A DNA stretch of 64,000 bases from contig CM114272.1 in assembly GCA_050084515.1 (NCBI GenBank), forward strand, positions 21,142,001 through 21,206,000. The letters are read 5' to 3'. Both the position numbers and the translations under genes were made by a program. This document shows positions 20,270-31,526 of this stretch, one piece after another (position 1 is the stretch's first letter; every line of letters begins with the position of its first letter). Origin of the DNA: Blasia pusilla (Eukaryota; Marchantiophyta; Marchantiopsida; Blasiales). The notes below the pieces were generated by a model. It worked only from the letters and a program-made list of their open reading frames with translations, did no database searches and had not been told where the DNA came from.

Positions 20270-22777
20270 ATGGGTGAAACCGGCAAGGAGGAAGTAGCCC
20301 TGTTGCATCCTAGACCAAGCCATTTGGTTTTAAAAAAAGAACACCTATTGTCCCTAGCTACTTCCTTGCGACAATGGAGTGTTGTAGATAACAATCCTTT
20401 CGATGCGCTAGTCTTAGAAAGATAGATAATTTAATTAGTCTTGTCAAAGAACCAGTCGCCAAACAGTGCTCCACCCATGAATGTCTGTTGTACTTGGTGA
20501 TGACCCGGTACTTCTGTTTATTAGAGGAAAACCTGGCAAATAGATTGAGCGTACAAACCCATAGGAATTGAGGAGAGCCAATTTTCCCTCCATGGAGTTA
20601 TACCTTGAAGCAATCTTGGGCAAGCCACCAAGATCAAGAGCACCAGGGGGTACTCATGGACGAAGGCCTACCATCAGCTCGGAATAAGCGAGCTGAGCAT
20701 AGGAATAAGCAGCAAGAGGACCAGTCGTTCTGGAAACCACTGAGAGTAGCTCCAAGTCCTTGTCCTTGACGAAGCCGAAGAGCAAGAAGAGGGAAGAAAG
20801 TTTGTCACCCCGCATTTCCCCTACATCTTCCAAGTCGGAGGACGACACAACTTGGAATCTCTTTGGGGATTTATGGGACGAGGAACCTACCTGGCCAACA
20901 AGGCATGAACCTATACCTCCCCCTTCCCAAAGAACCAGTCCAGTGCCTAACAGCCAAACCGAGGGCCAGACTCCTCAGATGGCCAAAGTTAGGAAAATGC
21001 TGCTACAATATCCCACCTTGGCGGGAGGTTGGAGGGATAATGTGGATAACTTTGTATTGGAATTTACCCATGTGGCTAAGGCTAATGGGGAAGGCTCGAA
21101 GGAAGAGTTGTTACATGTATTTCTAGGCTTGTTAAACAAACGAGCAAGTCAGTGGTACGACGGGCTTGGAGCTGAAGCCACAGAAACATGGAAGAGGGTA
21201 CTAGAAGCCTTCTTGCATGAGTTCAAGGATTTGGAGTTCAAAGACCGGCTTCTTACAAAGCTTCGAGACTTAAGGAGGAATGAGAGGGAGACCCTGGGAG
21301 AATAGACTCATAGATTTTGGAGCCTTGTAAATAAATTAGAATACACCGCTACCTCCCAATTGGTAGATTGGTTTGTGTAAGGATTGTCGAGGGAAATGGA
21401 CCGGTACTATTGGTGGAGCCAAGTTGGCCAACGGGACTTGGTGGAGGCAGTTATTGCATCCACAGAGGCATACAAAGCCTCTGAGAAATCCTGAAAAATG
21501 CGAAGACGGTGGCACCAACGACGGGGCTCTTCGCAAACTAGCTCTTTGTCCAAAGACTAAGCGTCCTCTACAGACGGGAAGCTTCTCTTGACAGTTCAAC
21601 GGAATCCTCAGATTCCAAAGAATAATCCAAAGCCAAGGTAAAAAAGAAAGTTAAGAATCATCAGAGCTCCTCAAAGCGTGGGCGAAGAGCCAAGCTCGCG
21701 AAGCGTGTCAGTCGGAAGTCTACAAGCCTGATACACGATTCCGCAAAGAATACGGGGAGGACAGTCATTGAAGAGTTAACAAAACAAATGGCTGAGTTGA
21801 AAGTGCACCTGGCAGCCCAGAAAGACCCCAAAAGGAGACCATGTCTTATGATGCCAAATGTGTGGTACAGTTCCTGTGGGAACCAAGGGCATACTTCCCA
21901 AGAATGTCACCCTCAAAGGGATCTTTGTTGGGTTCAGGAGGACCCAATCTCGGAAGATGGATGGTACAAATTGCAACAATGGAAAGGGTGCTATGCCATT
22001 CAAACCATACCAGCTCCTTGTCAAGGACGGAATTGGATTCCGAGGTATGTCCCCGAAGTATGGAGAACAAAGACCCCTATGGTAGATCATGGGACCTGCG
22101 GCCTTTACTCCACCAATTAAAAGGAACTGCTACTATAATTATGGAGCAACGGATCATTGAGCGAATAACTGCCCAAACCCAAAGAGACCAGGGGGATTGA
22201 ATCCCTTGTGCGGAAAGTGCAAGAAAGGCGAGCATACCGCAGTAGAATGTCTGGAAGGAAAAGTTCCTTGGTTGCTGGTGAAGTATATGGCCATCCTAGC
22301 AGCACAATCTAAGGTCAAGAATGAGGTGAATGTTTAGCTCGTACGGGTGGAAGAGATATCTCCTCCGACGTCAAGAAAAAAAGTTACTATCCGGGAGGAC
22401 GAGCCCGAAGGGAAGATAGAAAAAGAGTCTTCCAAACGGTCCCAAGCACTCATGGGCGTAGTCCTTGCATGACCATAAGGTAAAAAACAAAGTCTGCTGC
22501 AAACACGAAGACAGAGGCTGGCTCTTTGTCTTCGCGCGACATCAAAGATCCAAAGAAGAAGAAGACTGAACCCTTTTGTGCAGGAAAAGCCATCTTGAAG
22601 GGGGATGTGGACCCGGCCTTGGACCAAAGCCATCCTAAATACTTTCATCTGGATGTCAAAGAGCAGGTTCAGGCACAAGTCCACGAGGAACGTGGTCGAG
22701 GAATGGCATCACAGGAGTTATCAGGAAGACCAAAGCAGGGAAAGGAACCAATGGTGCAAGCCACATTGACTTTGCCT
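20270..22777 (+). pseudogene. G1 gypsy gag, decayed
   Basis: The likely start is the ATG at 20270 (MGETGKEEVALLHPRPSH), which matches MGEASKEEGASNHPRPSH at 53967. The retrotransposon gag domain lies at about 20980-21305 (DNFVLEFTHVAKANGEGSKE, NKRASQWYDGL). Zinc knuckles follow: one degenerate (CGNQGHTSQEC near 21870-21905) and one complete CX2CX4HX4C (22209-22250, CGKCKKGEHTAVEC). Stops and frameshifts break the frame, for example after LGE at 21303-21305. Gag packages the genomic RNA. The sequence is cut at 22777 by a solo LTR and continues at 24269. Confidence 0.85.
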
Positions 22778-24268
22778 TGTAATATACAACTCAAGGAAAA
22801 AAGATACTCTTTTAATCGCAAAGTATGAAGTTCGTTCCCAAGAGACCATTGTTTCTTGAGTAAAGAGAGGTTTTATAATAAATAACAAGTACAACTCCTT
22901 CTTCACTAACTTTACTGACTAACTACAACTACACTGTCTTTCCGAGTACAAAAGAATAAAAGGATTTTCTTCCCTCTTGGAAAAGACTTTTCTCAAGTGC
23001 AAACGAAGACTCTTGCAAATCTTGAATAACAAAGCTCCAACGAAGACCTCAAAGAGATCTCAAGAATGGTGGCTCACCCTACTTTCAGAACTGAATCTAT
23101 CATGGCACGATACTCACTGTCTAACAGCTTTCCTACACTCTTCTTGATTATCTTCTGGAATTTTGAAATCACAAGACTCAAATCTCATTCCTACTGCAGG
23201 CCAATAGGATGTTACACTCAACTCCACACATCAGAAAGCATGAGAGAAGACACTTCTTCTTCATCAAAGAGTGGAAAGAACTAGAAAGTATTGCAAGCTT
23301 CACGAAGTACAAAACTCTTTGGCTTGGATCATCCCCAAAGAACTCCTTATACAACCCACCAAGACTACTGGTAAACTCAAGATACAAGGGAATGACCCCT
23401 TGTTCTTCTGCTCTATTCTTTAAATAGTCTCTTACAATTCTTGATTGATCTTGCTATTCTACTCTAGATTTCTAACTGATAATCTTACCCTCCTCGATTC
23501 AGATTCTCCAACCCTTCACCTTCCTAAGTCAGTTGGTTGCACTGGCGAGTCATTTTTGCTTCCTTCTGAATCGCTACACCGCTCCATTTCTGACTTCCAA
23601 AACCGCCGTGATGGTTCATTACTTACAGTCTTCGCGGTCTTCGCAATCCTATCTTCACGATCCTATCTTCACGATCCTATCTTCGCAAAGACTCTTATCC
23701 TAATGCTGCAGCGAAGAGTCCTCCTTTGACTTTCCTTCTTTCCGCTTTCTTCCAAAACATTTTTCTCTTTGTATTCCTATACTTCCTACACCTTTCCGCT
23801 TCTTGTAAAGACTCTTTAATTCCTCTTCTTCTTCCTCTTCCTTCTTAGAGTTCTTAGTCTTTGCTCTTGGATCTTGGGTCTTCGTTCTTTGTACCCAGTC
23901 TTTGCATAAAGACTACCTTCATTCTTCTTTTGCAAAGAAGCTTTTTCCAGTCTTTGTTGACAATCTTCACCACTATTCCTTGCACTGCGTTCTTCCTTGT
24001 GAAGTACCCGCGCTTCTTATTCTAGCTTCTTTTCCCCTCTTTCCCTTCTTTTACACAATTCTCACTCTTCCAAGATAGTCCTTTATCTCTCAATACTTCT
24101 TGTCTTTTCATTGAAGTTTTGGCATCCCCTATTGTTACATCCCTTTCTATAAAGTATGGGTCTTTACTTCCAGTATTGAGTCTTAAGTCTTCACTCAAGG
24201 AAGACTTCACTACAATTTTGTACAAAAATTGATCTTTATACAAAAATTTCCAAAATGTGGGCGCTACA
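22778..24268 (-). mobile_element. G1 solo LTR inserted into G1 gag-pol
   Basis: In minus sense it starts TGTAGCGCCCACATTTTGG (24268) and ends GTTGTATATTACA (22778), 1,491 bp. Flanks TGCCT (22773-22777) and GGCCT (24269-24273) are a near-perfect 5-bp target duplication. The coding frame picks up on the other side (VQATLTLP ... VIEAYDLLKDL). No primer site or coding part accompanies it, so it is a solo LTR. Confidence 0.88.
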
Positions 24269-26051
24269 GGCCTCTAGTCATTGAAGCGTATGACCTACTC
24301 AAGGACTTAGCAGCGACTCCAACCAATATCACGTTATTACAGCTATTGATGGATAATACAATCTACGGCAAGATCTTGCAGCAGTGGAAAGTGAGCTAGA
24401 GGGAGCAAAGGAAGACTCCAAAGGGCCTACTAGTAGTGGATTTATTCAAGATTGAATTCGAAGACTTAGGAGCCCCGAAAGTGGAAGTGGAAATTGACGG
24501 GCATACCATAAAGAAGGTGCCCATTGACTCGAGAAGTGGAATCAATATCATGATTGAGCAAACAACCCATGCTTTGGGCTTCATGAAGTATGAACCTACC
24601 GAAAAGTATCTACGGTTTGCCGATGAGTCTTAGAAATGACCTCTGGGACATCTCACCCAGATTTCGATAATGATTGAAGATATCCTTTTTCTATTGGACT
24701 ACCTAGTACTACAACCTTTGACTGCCACCAAATATCCTTTGCTGATTGGAGGACCTTGGCTTTACGGCGCGGGAGTAAATACTGACAGGAAGAGAAGACG
24801 GTTTACCTTCCATGCCCCGGACCAATTCCCAAAGAAGATGGTGAAGTTTTGGTGGAAGTCGCGACCAACCCAAGGGAATACAACGGATACAAAGTCTTCA
24901 TCTTATGTATACTACTTACAATGCTATGAAGTAGACGAAGAGTCTTCATGTGTAGAAGAGGAGTCGCCCCACGAAGAAGAGAAATAAGGAAGTAGTACAT
25001 TCCAATTTACAGAGAATATGGTCCAAGATAAGGACTACTAAGAAGTATCAATTACTAGTAAAAAATCATTGCGCCTTTCGGCATATTTTTCTTCCGCGGA
25101 AGTGAAAAATTATAAAAATTTACTTCTTGAGTACTTGGATATCTTTGCCTATACTATGGATGAAATGAAGGCCGTACCCGCTAAGTATGGCGAACACCTT
25201 CGGCAATACCGGCTAAATCCAAAGTACTTGTTGTGAGTAAAAGATGAGATCGATCAACGTCTCAAAGCTAGAGTTATTTACCCGTGTTGAGAAGTGAGTG
25301 GGTATCCCCAATTGTGATTGTGGTGAAGAAGCAATGAGGCAAAATCAAGGTCTGCCAAGACTATCGAAATATGAATGCGGCTATCTTGAAGGATCACCAT
25401 CCGTTACCCTTCACCAACACCATCTTGGATAAAGTCATCGGACATGAGCGTTATATGTTCTTGGAAAGATACTCAGGATATAACCAGGTGTCCATTAGGG
25501 AGAAGGATAGGCCCCTCACGACATTCACCACTGATTGGGGCACCTTCGCATATCGCGTTATGCCTTTCGGGTTGTATAATACACATGCCACCTTCCAACG
25601 GAGGATGATTTCAATTTTTCACGAGTACTTCAAAAAATTCATTGAAATCTTCCTTGATGATTTTTGTATTTCCAGTTCGAAGGTGGAAATTTTGCACAAA
25701 TTAGAGCTAACTTTACTCGCTACGGCGAAGTTCAGTTATCCCTCCATCCAGAGAAATCATATATTGCAATGTAACATGGCATCTTGTTGGGACATCAAGT
25801 GTCCTTCCACGGGATTGAGGTCAATAAAGCCAAGGTGGATATAATTGTGGCACTAGAACCTCCTAAAAATCTCAGAGAACTAAGAGGCTTCATGGGCCAT
25901 GTAAGCTATAATTGGAATTTTATAAAGGATTATGCGGTTAAAGCAAAAGCCTTGACAACCTCGTTGAAGAAGGTAATAGAGTGGGAATGGAACTTCGCAT
26001 GCCAAGCGGCGTTCAGAGAATTAAAAAAAGCATGGCAGCCCCTGTAATTTG
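24269..26051 (+). pseudogene. G1 gypsy protease and reverse transcriptase, decayed
   Basis: Continues G1 gag-pol after the solo LTR. Protease: VEVEIDGHTIKKVPID then DSRSGINIM (24526-24540 onward), where the usual DSGA/DTGA active site has become DSRSG. The linker is SSSYVYYLQCYEVDEE. RT follows from about 25230: VKDEIDQRLKARVIYP, TILDKVIGHERYMFLERYSG, VMPFGLYNTHATFQR, catalytic IFLDDF (about 25650-25668), then after a frameshift VSFHGIEVNKAKVD and PPKNLRELRGFMG. Several stops. It ends at 26051, where a copia element interrupts the start of RNase H. Confidence 0.9.
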
Positions 26052-26191
26052 TGTGGAAAATTGCTAAACAAGCATAACTAGTGGAAAACAGCTCTCACAC
26101 ACACACATCACCATGGAGAACAAAATTTTCAATGAGAGAATGAGTGGAGGTTGGTCCCCTTGACAACTTGACTGTAACTCAATCTTCAATA
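26052..26191 (-). repeat. Copia 3' LTR (140 bp)
   Basis: On the plus strand it begins TGTGGAAAATTGCTAAACAA and ends TCAATCTTCAATA. The polypurine tract (AAGGGGAAG on the minus strand, 26192-26200) abuts it. It is about 460 bp shorter than its partner at 30565-31162. Confidence 0.85.
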
Positions 26192-26229
26192 CTTCCCCTT
26201 AAGCTCATACCGATATCTCTAACGCCTAG

Positions 26230-26975
26230 ATCATTTCTAAACATCTCAAACTTATCTCTCAACAATGCCTTTGTAAAGATGTCAGCAATTTGCTAATCTG
26301 TACATATATATACACATGATCAATTTCCCTTCCAACCACTTTCTCTCTAATAAAATGATAGTGCTTTGTACGAGCATGAAACACAAGGTTATTAGCAAGC
26401 TTGATGCTTCTAATATTGTCTGCCTATATTACACTAGGTCCTCAGTTACTAACACCAATCTCAACAAGTAATCGATGAAGCCACACCGCCTCACATGTTG
26501 CATTGGTTGCTCCTCTATACTCACCCTTTGTTGAAGATAAAGCAACTGAAGGTTGCTTCTTTGAAGCCTAACTTATAGTTGCGCTTCCCAAAGTAAATGA
26601 ATAACCAGATGTGGAGTGTCGATTAGACACGTTTCCTACCCAATCAACATCTATGAATCCCTGTAATTGAAAACTTGGAGAAGGTTCAAATTGAAGCCAA
26701 AATTGAATAGACAATTTCAAATACCCCAGGATCCTCCTCACAGCATCAATGTGAGGTTTTCGAGGTGCTTGCATAAACTGGCTCACTAGGCCAACACCAT
26801 AATTCAAATCAGGTCTGGTTATAGTTAAATAGATCAAACTTCCAACCATGCGCCTGTACATATTAGAATCTGCAAGCAACTCTCCTTCATCCAGTCTTAG
26901 CTTCACACTCTGGTCCAACGGTGTTGTGATTGGCTTACAAGCCGTCATACCATATTTTGAAAGCAAATGAAGAGC
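26230..26975 (-). pseudogene. Copia RNase H domain
   Basis: The minus frame carries YGMTACKPITTPLD, MYRRMVGSLIYLTITRPDL, GFIDVDWVGNVSNRHSTSGY, then past a stop KKQPSVALSSTKGEYRGATN, ADNIRSIKLANN and HYHFIREKVV. These are the usual blocks of copia RNase H and the polyprotein end. The A-D acidic residue of the active site is visible in the FIDVDW and ADN blocks. Confidence 0.92.
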
Positions 26976-27655
26976 CTATTGTCGTTGTAGTAACCACATG
27001 CTCTCTCCAACCTTGATAAATTCAATACCAAGGAAGTACTTGAGTTCTCCCAAGTCCTTCATATCAAATTCAACTTGTAACTTAAGCTTGACTTGTTGTA
27101 TTATTTCTTCAGTATTCCCAGTAATCAAGAGATCGTCAAGATATAAAACAATAAGAACCGAATGATCTTGTCCTCTCAAGAAATATAACGAGGAGTCAGA
27201 ATCACATACCCTAAAACCCAACTCTTATAAGACGTATGTAATCTTGCCATACCAAGCTCTTGGAGCTTGTTTGAGCACGTATAGAGCTTTCTTCAACCCG
27301 CATACGCGAAATAGAAACTTGGGATGCTCGTATCCAAATGGTTGAGTCATATATACCTCCTCATATAGATCTCCATTCAAGAAGGCATTCTTGACTTCCA
27401 TGTGATGTAATCTCCACTTCTTACTTACTATTATTGCAATCACTGTTCTCGTAGTGGCCATCTTTGCAACAGGGCTAAATATTTCCTCATAATCGATACC
27501 ATATTTTTGTGCGTAGCCCTTAGCCACCAATCTCACTTTGTATTTGTTGATTGTACCATCTTGATTGCGCTTGATTTTGTCAACCCATTTGCAACCAATA
27601 GCTTCCTTATCGGAAGGTATATCAACCAACTCCCATGTCTATTGATGTCTTAATG
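26976..27655 (-). pseudogene. Copia reverse transcriptase domain
   Basis: Minus-frame blocks: AIGCKWVDKIKRNQDGTI, YKVRLVAKGYAQKYGIDYEE, FSPVAKMATTR, HHMEVKNAFLNGDLYEEVYM, LKKALYVLKQAPRAWY, and after a stop VLYLDDLLITGN (catalytic YLDD in place of the common YVDD). It copies the element RNA into DNA. One stop separates the two halves near 27222. Confidence 0.94.
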
Positions 27656-27729
27656 CAGCAAGCTCTTCCTCCATAGCTTCAATCCATTTGACTTTACTTG
27701 CAGCTTCTTCAAAATAACTCAGCTCCTAT

Positions 27730-28900
27730 TTTTAAAGGGTAGTCATCATATATGCATGATGTGTCGCAAGGAAACCTTCATTTATGAATCTATGAATCGG
27801 ATGTGTAACTCTACTTGATCTACAAGGTTTTTGTTTATAGGTAGATGCCTCTAACACTTGACTCGAGCTCTGACTCGTATCAAAAGATTGAATACGTACT
27901 CTTCCCCTCCATGGACTCATAGATTTAACTGATGAATCTAGGACCTCTTCTAATCCTACACTAGTATTTGGGGAAGTTGAAGATAATGTTTGTTGGTTTA
28001 CTGTCATATTCTCCCCCTCAACAGATGAGTTTAGAGGTGGAATAGGCTCAGATGGAGCATACCATGACTTAAGCTCATCAAAGACAACATCGCGACTAAT
28101 AATAAGTTGCTTATAGGATGGAATGTAGCACTTATACCCCTAAGTTCCTTCAGCATAGCCAATGAAGATACATCTTTCAAACTTGGGGTCTAATATCTTA
28201 CGTCTCTCAGAAGGAACATGAGCATAACAAATACAACCAAATATTTTCAAGAAGGAAAAATCAGGTTTACTTCCTATGAAGACTTTGAATAGAGTTTTAT
28301 CATGAACTCTTATTGTTGGAGTTCGGTTGATTAAGAAGACTGCACATGCTGCAGCCTCTGCCCAATATACCTTAGGCATATTCTTCTCATTTAGCATAGC
28401 TCGATTCTTCCTCTTAGCCAATCCATTTTGTTGTGGAGTGTAACGGCAAGTCACTTGACGTTGGATGCCATTTTGACGTAAATAGTCATCAAACTCTGTT
28501 GAAATATACTCTCCTCCTCTATCACAATGCAATTTCAGAATGTGTTCTCTAGTCTACTTCTCTTCTAGAACTTTGAATGTTTGGAACATTGAGAATACCT
28601 CTGACTTGGCTTTCAGAAAGTATACCCATATATACATAGAGAAGTCATCAATAAATGAAACAAAGTACTCGCAACCACTAAGGCTACGTTGTGATGTTGT
28701 CCACACATCATTATGGATCAACTCCAATATCCTGGATGCTCTTCTACCTTGGTTTGGAAAAGAAAATCTAGTTTGTTTTCCAAATTGGCAAGTAGGACAT
28801 ACCTCTAACATAGTAGTACTCGCTAATTTAGGGAGTCCTATTACTATATTAGATGATGAAAGACTCTATAATCTTTGAAGATTCATATGTCCAATTCTTT
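27730..28900 (-). pseudogene. Copia integrase domain and C-terminal linker
   Basis: From 28811 down: CPTCQFGKQTRFSFP (end of the HHCC zinc region), LELIHNDVW (first catalytic Asp), YFVSFIDDFS, then MHCDRGGEYIS with the second Asp (28532), TPQQNGLAKRKNR where the family has a catalytic Glu in NGxAER (here Lys, so probably inactive), and the ILDPKFERCIFIGYAEG block. The linker at 28007-27732 ends in YKQKPCRSSRVTHPIHRFI. Stops occur at about 28138 and 28535. Confidence 0.92.
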
Positions 28901-29129
28901 TATGCCACATATTTAGATCTGTGACATGTTGGCCGGTTTGACCATACATTGCTATTTGAATCTCTAGCATAGAAACATCTAATTTGAATATTCTACCAGA
29001 TCTAGTTCCTTTGGCTATCATACTCTGGTCATCCATTATTTCAATGAAACAACCTTATGCGTTTAACTTCACTTGATAACCCTATTCTAATATCTATCAT
29101 ATAGAGATCAGGTTTCTTGCAATGGTAGG

Positions 29130-30056
29130 AACATAGAGAACATTTCCAGGAGTTTTGTTACTGTATGGCTCCTATTCTCACATCTGCCTTCTTCTTGAAG
29201 CAAAACTTTGCATAATGATACTTTATCCCATAGTAATTGCAAGATCCAGGGACCCTCTGCTGCTAGCCTTGATTCCAACGGTTTCCACCCTCATCATCTT
29301 GTGACTGTGTTTGGTACTAGTTCGTAGTTGATTAAGTGACGTTATATTGAGTGTCTCTTTCTCTATATGTTTGATATCCACCATGACCACGAAAGCTTCC
29401 GCCACAATCCCTGCCTCTGTTTGATCCATAACCAGCAAATAACGCACTCTCTTGCAGACTAGACGAGTTACCGCTGCCTACTAGGCGCATCTCTTCACTG
29501 ATTAACAGAGGGACTAACTCTTGAAAGGTTGGATACTTCTCTCTCATAGAGATACAGGTCTGAAAGGACTTGTAATCCTTTGGAAGGCCTTGAAGAGTGA
29601 AAAAAATCAGATCATCATCTTCTATTGTCACTCCAATGCTATTCAACTGATCAACAATATGTTTGATATTCAAAATATAATCATTGATGCTCTGCAATCC
29701 TCTCCTTCGTTCAATTGCTGTTTCCATTGAACCTTTCTAGCCTTTGTAGATGTTTGGAACAGCTTTTCCAATGCATCCCAGGTCTCCTTCGGAGTATCAA
29801 CATCTTGAATGTGACCTATCATTGGCGAATTGATCGTTATTGAAATGTAGTGGATTACTTGCCTTGCGTGTTTGTTCCAGGCGCGAACATTCAAGTCTGT
29901 TGAGTCACCTTCTGGCTCGGCCTCATCACCTCTAAAAAGCTGCCATAGTTCTTGACCCATGAGAAATTGTTTCATACAAAACTTCCAGACATTTTAATTC
30001 TGCTTATCTCGCTTCACGCGTATGATTTTTGTTGAGGAATACTCCATGACGAACGA
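29130..30056 (-). pseudogene. Copia gag
   Basis: The minus frame contains MGQELWQLFRGDEAEPEGDS, TPKETWDALEKLFQ, RRRGLQSINDYILNIKHIVD, LTLQGLPKDYKSFQ-like and FRGHGGYQTYRERDTQYN blocks, typical of copia gag (UBN2-type). The zinc knuckle near 29190-29250 reads CNYYGIKYHYAKFC, the second Cys having become Tyr. Gag-protease sequence between 28900 and 29130 is too decayed to divide. Confidence 0.88.
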
Positions 30057-30551
30057 TTTCACTCACAAAAACGTAATTTCAGGCTTTCTACTGCTCCAAT
30101 TGAAGCATAGACCACTCCTACAGAGAAATTGACCTGAAATTTGCCAAAATTGATCAACTGTATGAAAGAACTAGTCAAAATTGGTCTATAGAGAGCAAAC
30201 TGCATAACTTTTCTTCACTAATTGCACTTTCATATATTGAAATTGCTACTGCATGAGCTCAGAATGTCATAATCGAGCGATTTTGGATGCATTAGAAAGC
30301 TCTTGATGAGCACTACAAGACTTTTAGAAACCTGATTTTGTTATCGTTCTACCCATTGCGGACTCACATGGTAAATTGACCGGGAAAGCCTTAAAATAAT
30401 GCCTCCAAAGTCTTGTCATCGTCAAAGCTCCACCTGAAATCTGCACCCACTGAGCTCTAAATAAAACTTCCTTCTCCCAAACTGAAATTTTGCCTTCTCT
30501 TGCCTCTCTTCTCTCTTCAAATAACAAGAATTTCAAATGATGTTCTCCTAT

Positions 30552-30564
30552 CGCTCTGATACCA
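30552..30564 (-). promoter_or_regulatory. Copia primer-binding site (initiator Met tRNA type)
   Basis: The minus strand reads TGGTATCAGAGCG directly after the LTR end CCACA. This is the common plant copia primer site. Confidence 0.93.
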
Positions 30565-31162
30565 TGTGGAAAAGTGCTAAACAAGCATAATTGGTAGAAA
30601 ACGTCTCTCACACACACATACCACTATGGAGAACGAAATTTGCAATGAGAGAATAAGTGGTTAACAACATCACCGGTTAACGGTAAACCGTCACTGTCAA
30701 TGGTCCACCGTGCACCGGCCACGGTCGGCCGTTGCCGTTGCCCAACGTTGGTTAGAGTTGCATTCGGCCATTGTCCACCCTTTGGTTGCCATTGCTGCCA
30801 TTATGAGGTGGAGGGTCTTCCACGACCACCGTTGATTCTCTGACTTGCGCCGCCACCACGTACTTTGGTTTGGCCGCCACCGTCATCGCAGTGGAGGTTG
30901 GTCCCCCTAATCAACCTCGTTGGAGGATATATTGGATCCAGCCTCCAAGCAACTCTAATCAACGAGGTTGATTAGGGGGACCACCCCCAAGCAACCCTAA
31001 TCCTAACCTTAGTCTCGAGTTAGACTAATTATGATTAACTAACCCTAGTTAAGATAATCACGCTTAATTGACTAACCAAGATTAAGCTTCCCTACTTCGT
31101 ATGAGTACCAAATATAGCAATTCATGTGTCTCATGAGCTTGGCTGTAACTCAATCTTCAATA
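30565..31162 (-). repeat. Copia 5' LTR (598 bp) with extra internal sequence
   Basis: Its ends match the 3' LTR (TGTGGAAAAGTGCTAAACAA ... CAATCTTCAATA). Between them are about 460 bp missing from the 3' LTR. Of this, about 30661-30892 resembles the reverse complement of the G2 gypsy LTR, and 30900-30982 contains a long perfect inverted repeat. Confidence 0.85.
30900..30982. repeat. Perfect inverted repeat, 23-bp arms
   Basis: Arms 30900-30922 (starting GGTCCCCCTAATC) and 30960-30982 (ending TTAGGGGGACC) are exact reverse complements, with 37 bp between them. It lies in the copia 5' LTR only. Confidence 0.92.
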
Positions 31163-31327
31163 CTTTGTCCCCCTGATTGGACGAAACCCTTCCATGTGTA
31201 CGTGGACACAGTGTCATTCGCAATTGGGATTGTGCTGAGCCAACTCAACGAGCATAAGCACGACTACTCGATTTATTACGCATGCCGGCAAACTATCCAC
31301 CGCAGAGCAAAAGTACACGACTATAGA
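31163..31327 (+). pseudogene. G1 gypsy RNase H fragment
   Basis: The plus frame reads CPPDWTKPFHVYVDTVSFAI and GIVLSQLNEHKHDYSIYYA, then degenerates. It is the RNase H start of the G1 element interrupted by the copia insertion. Integrase is missing: the sequence passes at about 31328 into LTR sequence. Confidence 0.85.
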
Positions 31328-31432
31328 GAGGGAGGCACTTCGTCAATAAAGGAAGAAAAAGAAGTCTCAACTTCACAGAGAAGAGAACATTGTCTACGAT
31401 TTCAAGTGGCACACCATTAGAGTAGTTAGGCT
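31328..31432 (+). repeat. G1 LTR fragment fused to RNase H
   Basis: GCACTTCGTCAATAAAGGAA through GAGTAGTTAGGCTAGGAA parallels 19728-19830 of the G1 LTR. It marks a deletion that removed integrase, the accessory ORF and the start of the 3' LTR. Confidence 0.8.
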
Positions 31433-31526
31433 AGGAATGCTATGGTAGCCGCATGATTCCGTGGAGGGTGCCGGGTTAGAGGAACCCAAGGTATCCGTAA
31501 GTGCTACTATGATCCCCTTGGATACC

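Larger units (their letters stand above)
26052..31162 (-). mobile_element. Complete but decayed Ty1/copia element, minus strand
   Basis: It has LTRs at both ends, an initiator-Met-type primer site next to the right LTR, a polypurine tract next to the left one, and gag, integrase, RT and RNase H in copia order. It splits the G1 RNase H region: the frame goes from AAPVI just before 26051 to CPPDWTKPFHVYVD after 31163. Flanks ATTTG (26047-26051) and CTTTG (31163-31167) look like a diverged 5-bp target duplication. Confidence 0.93.
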
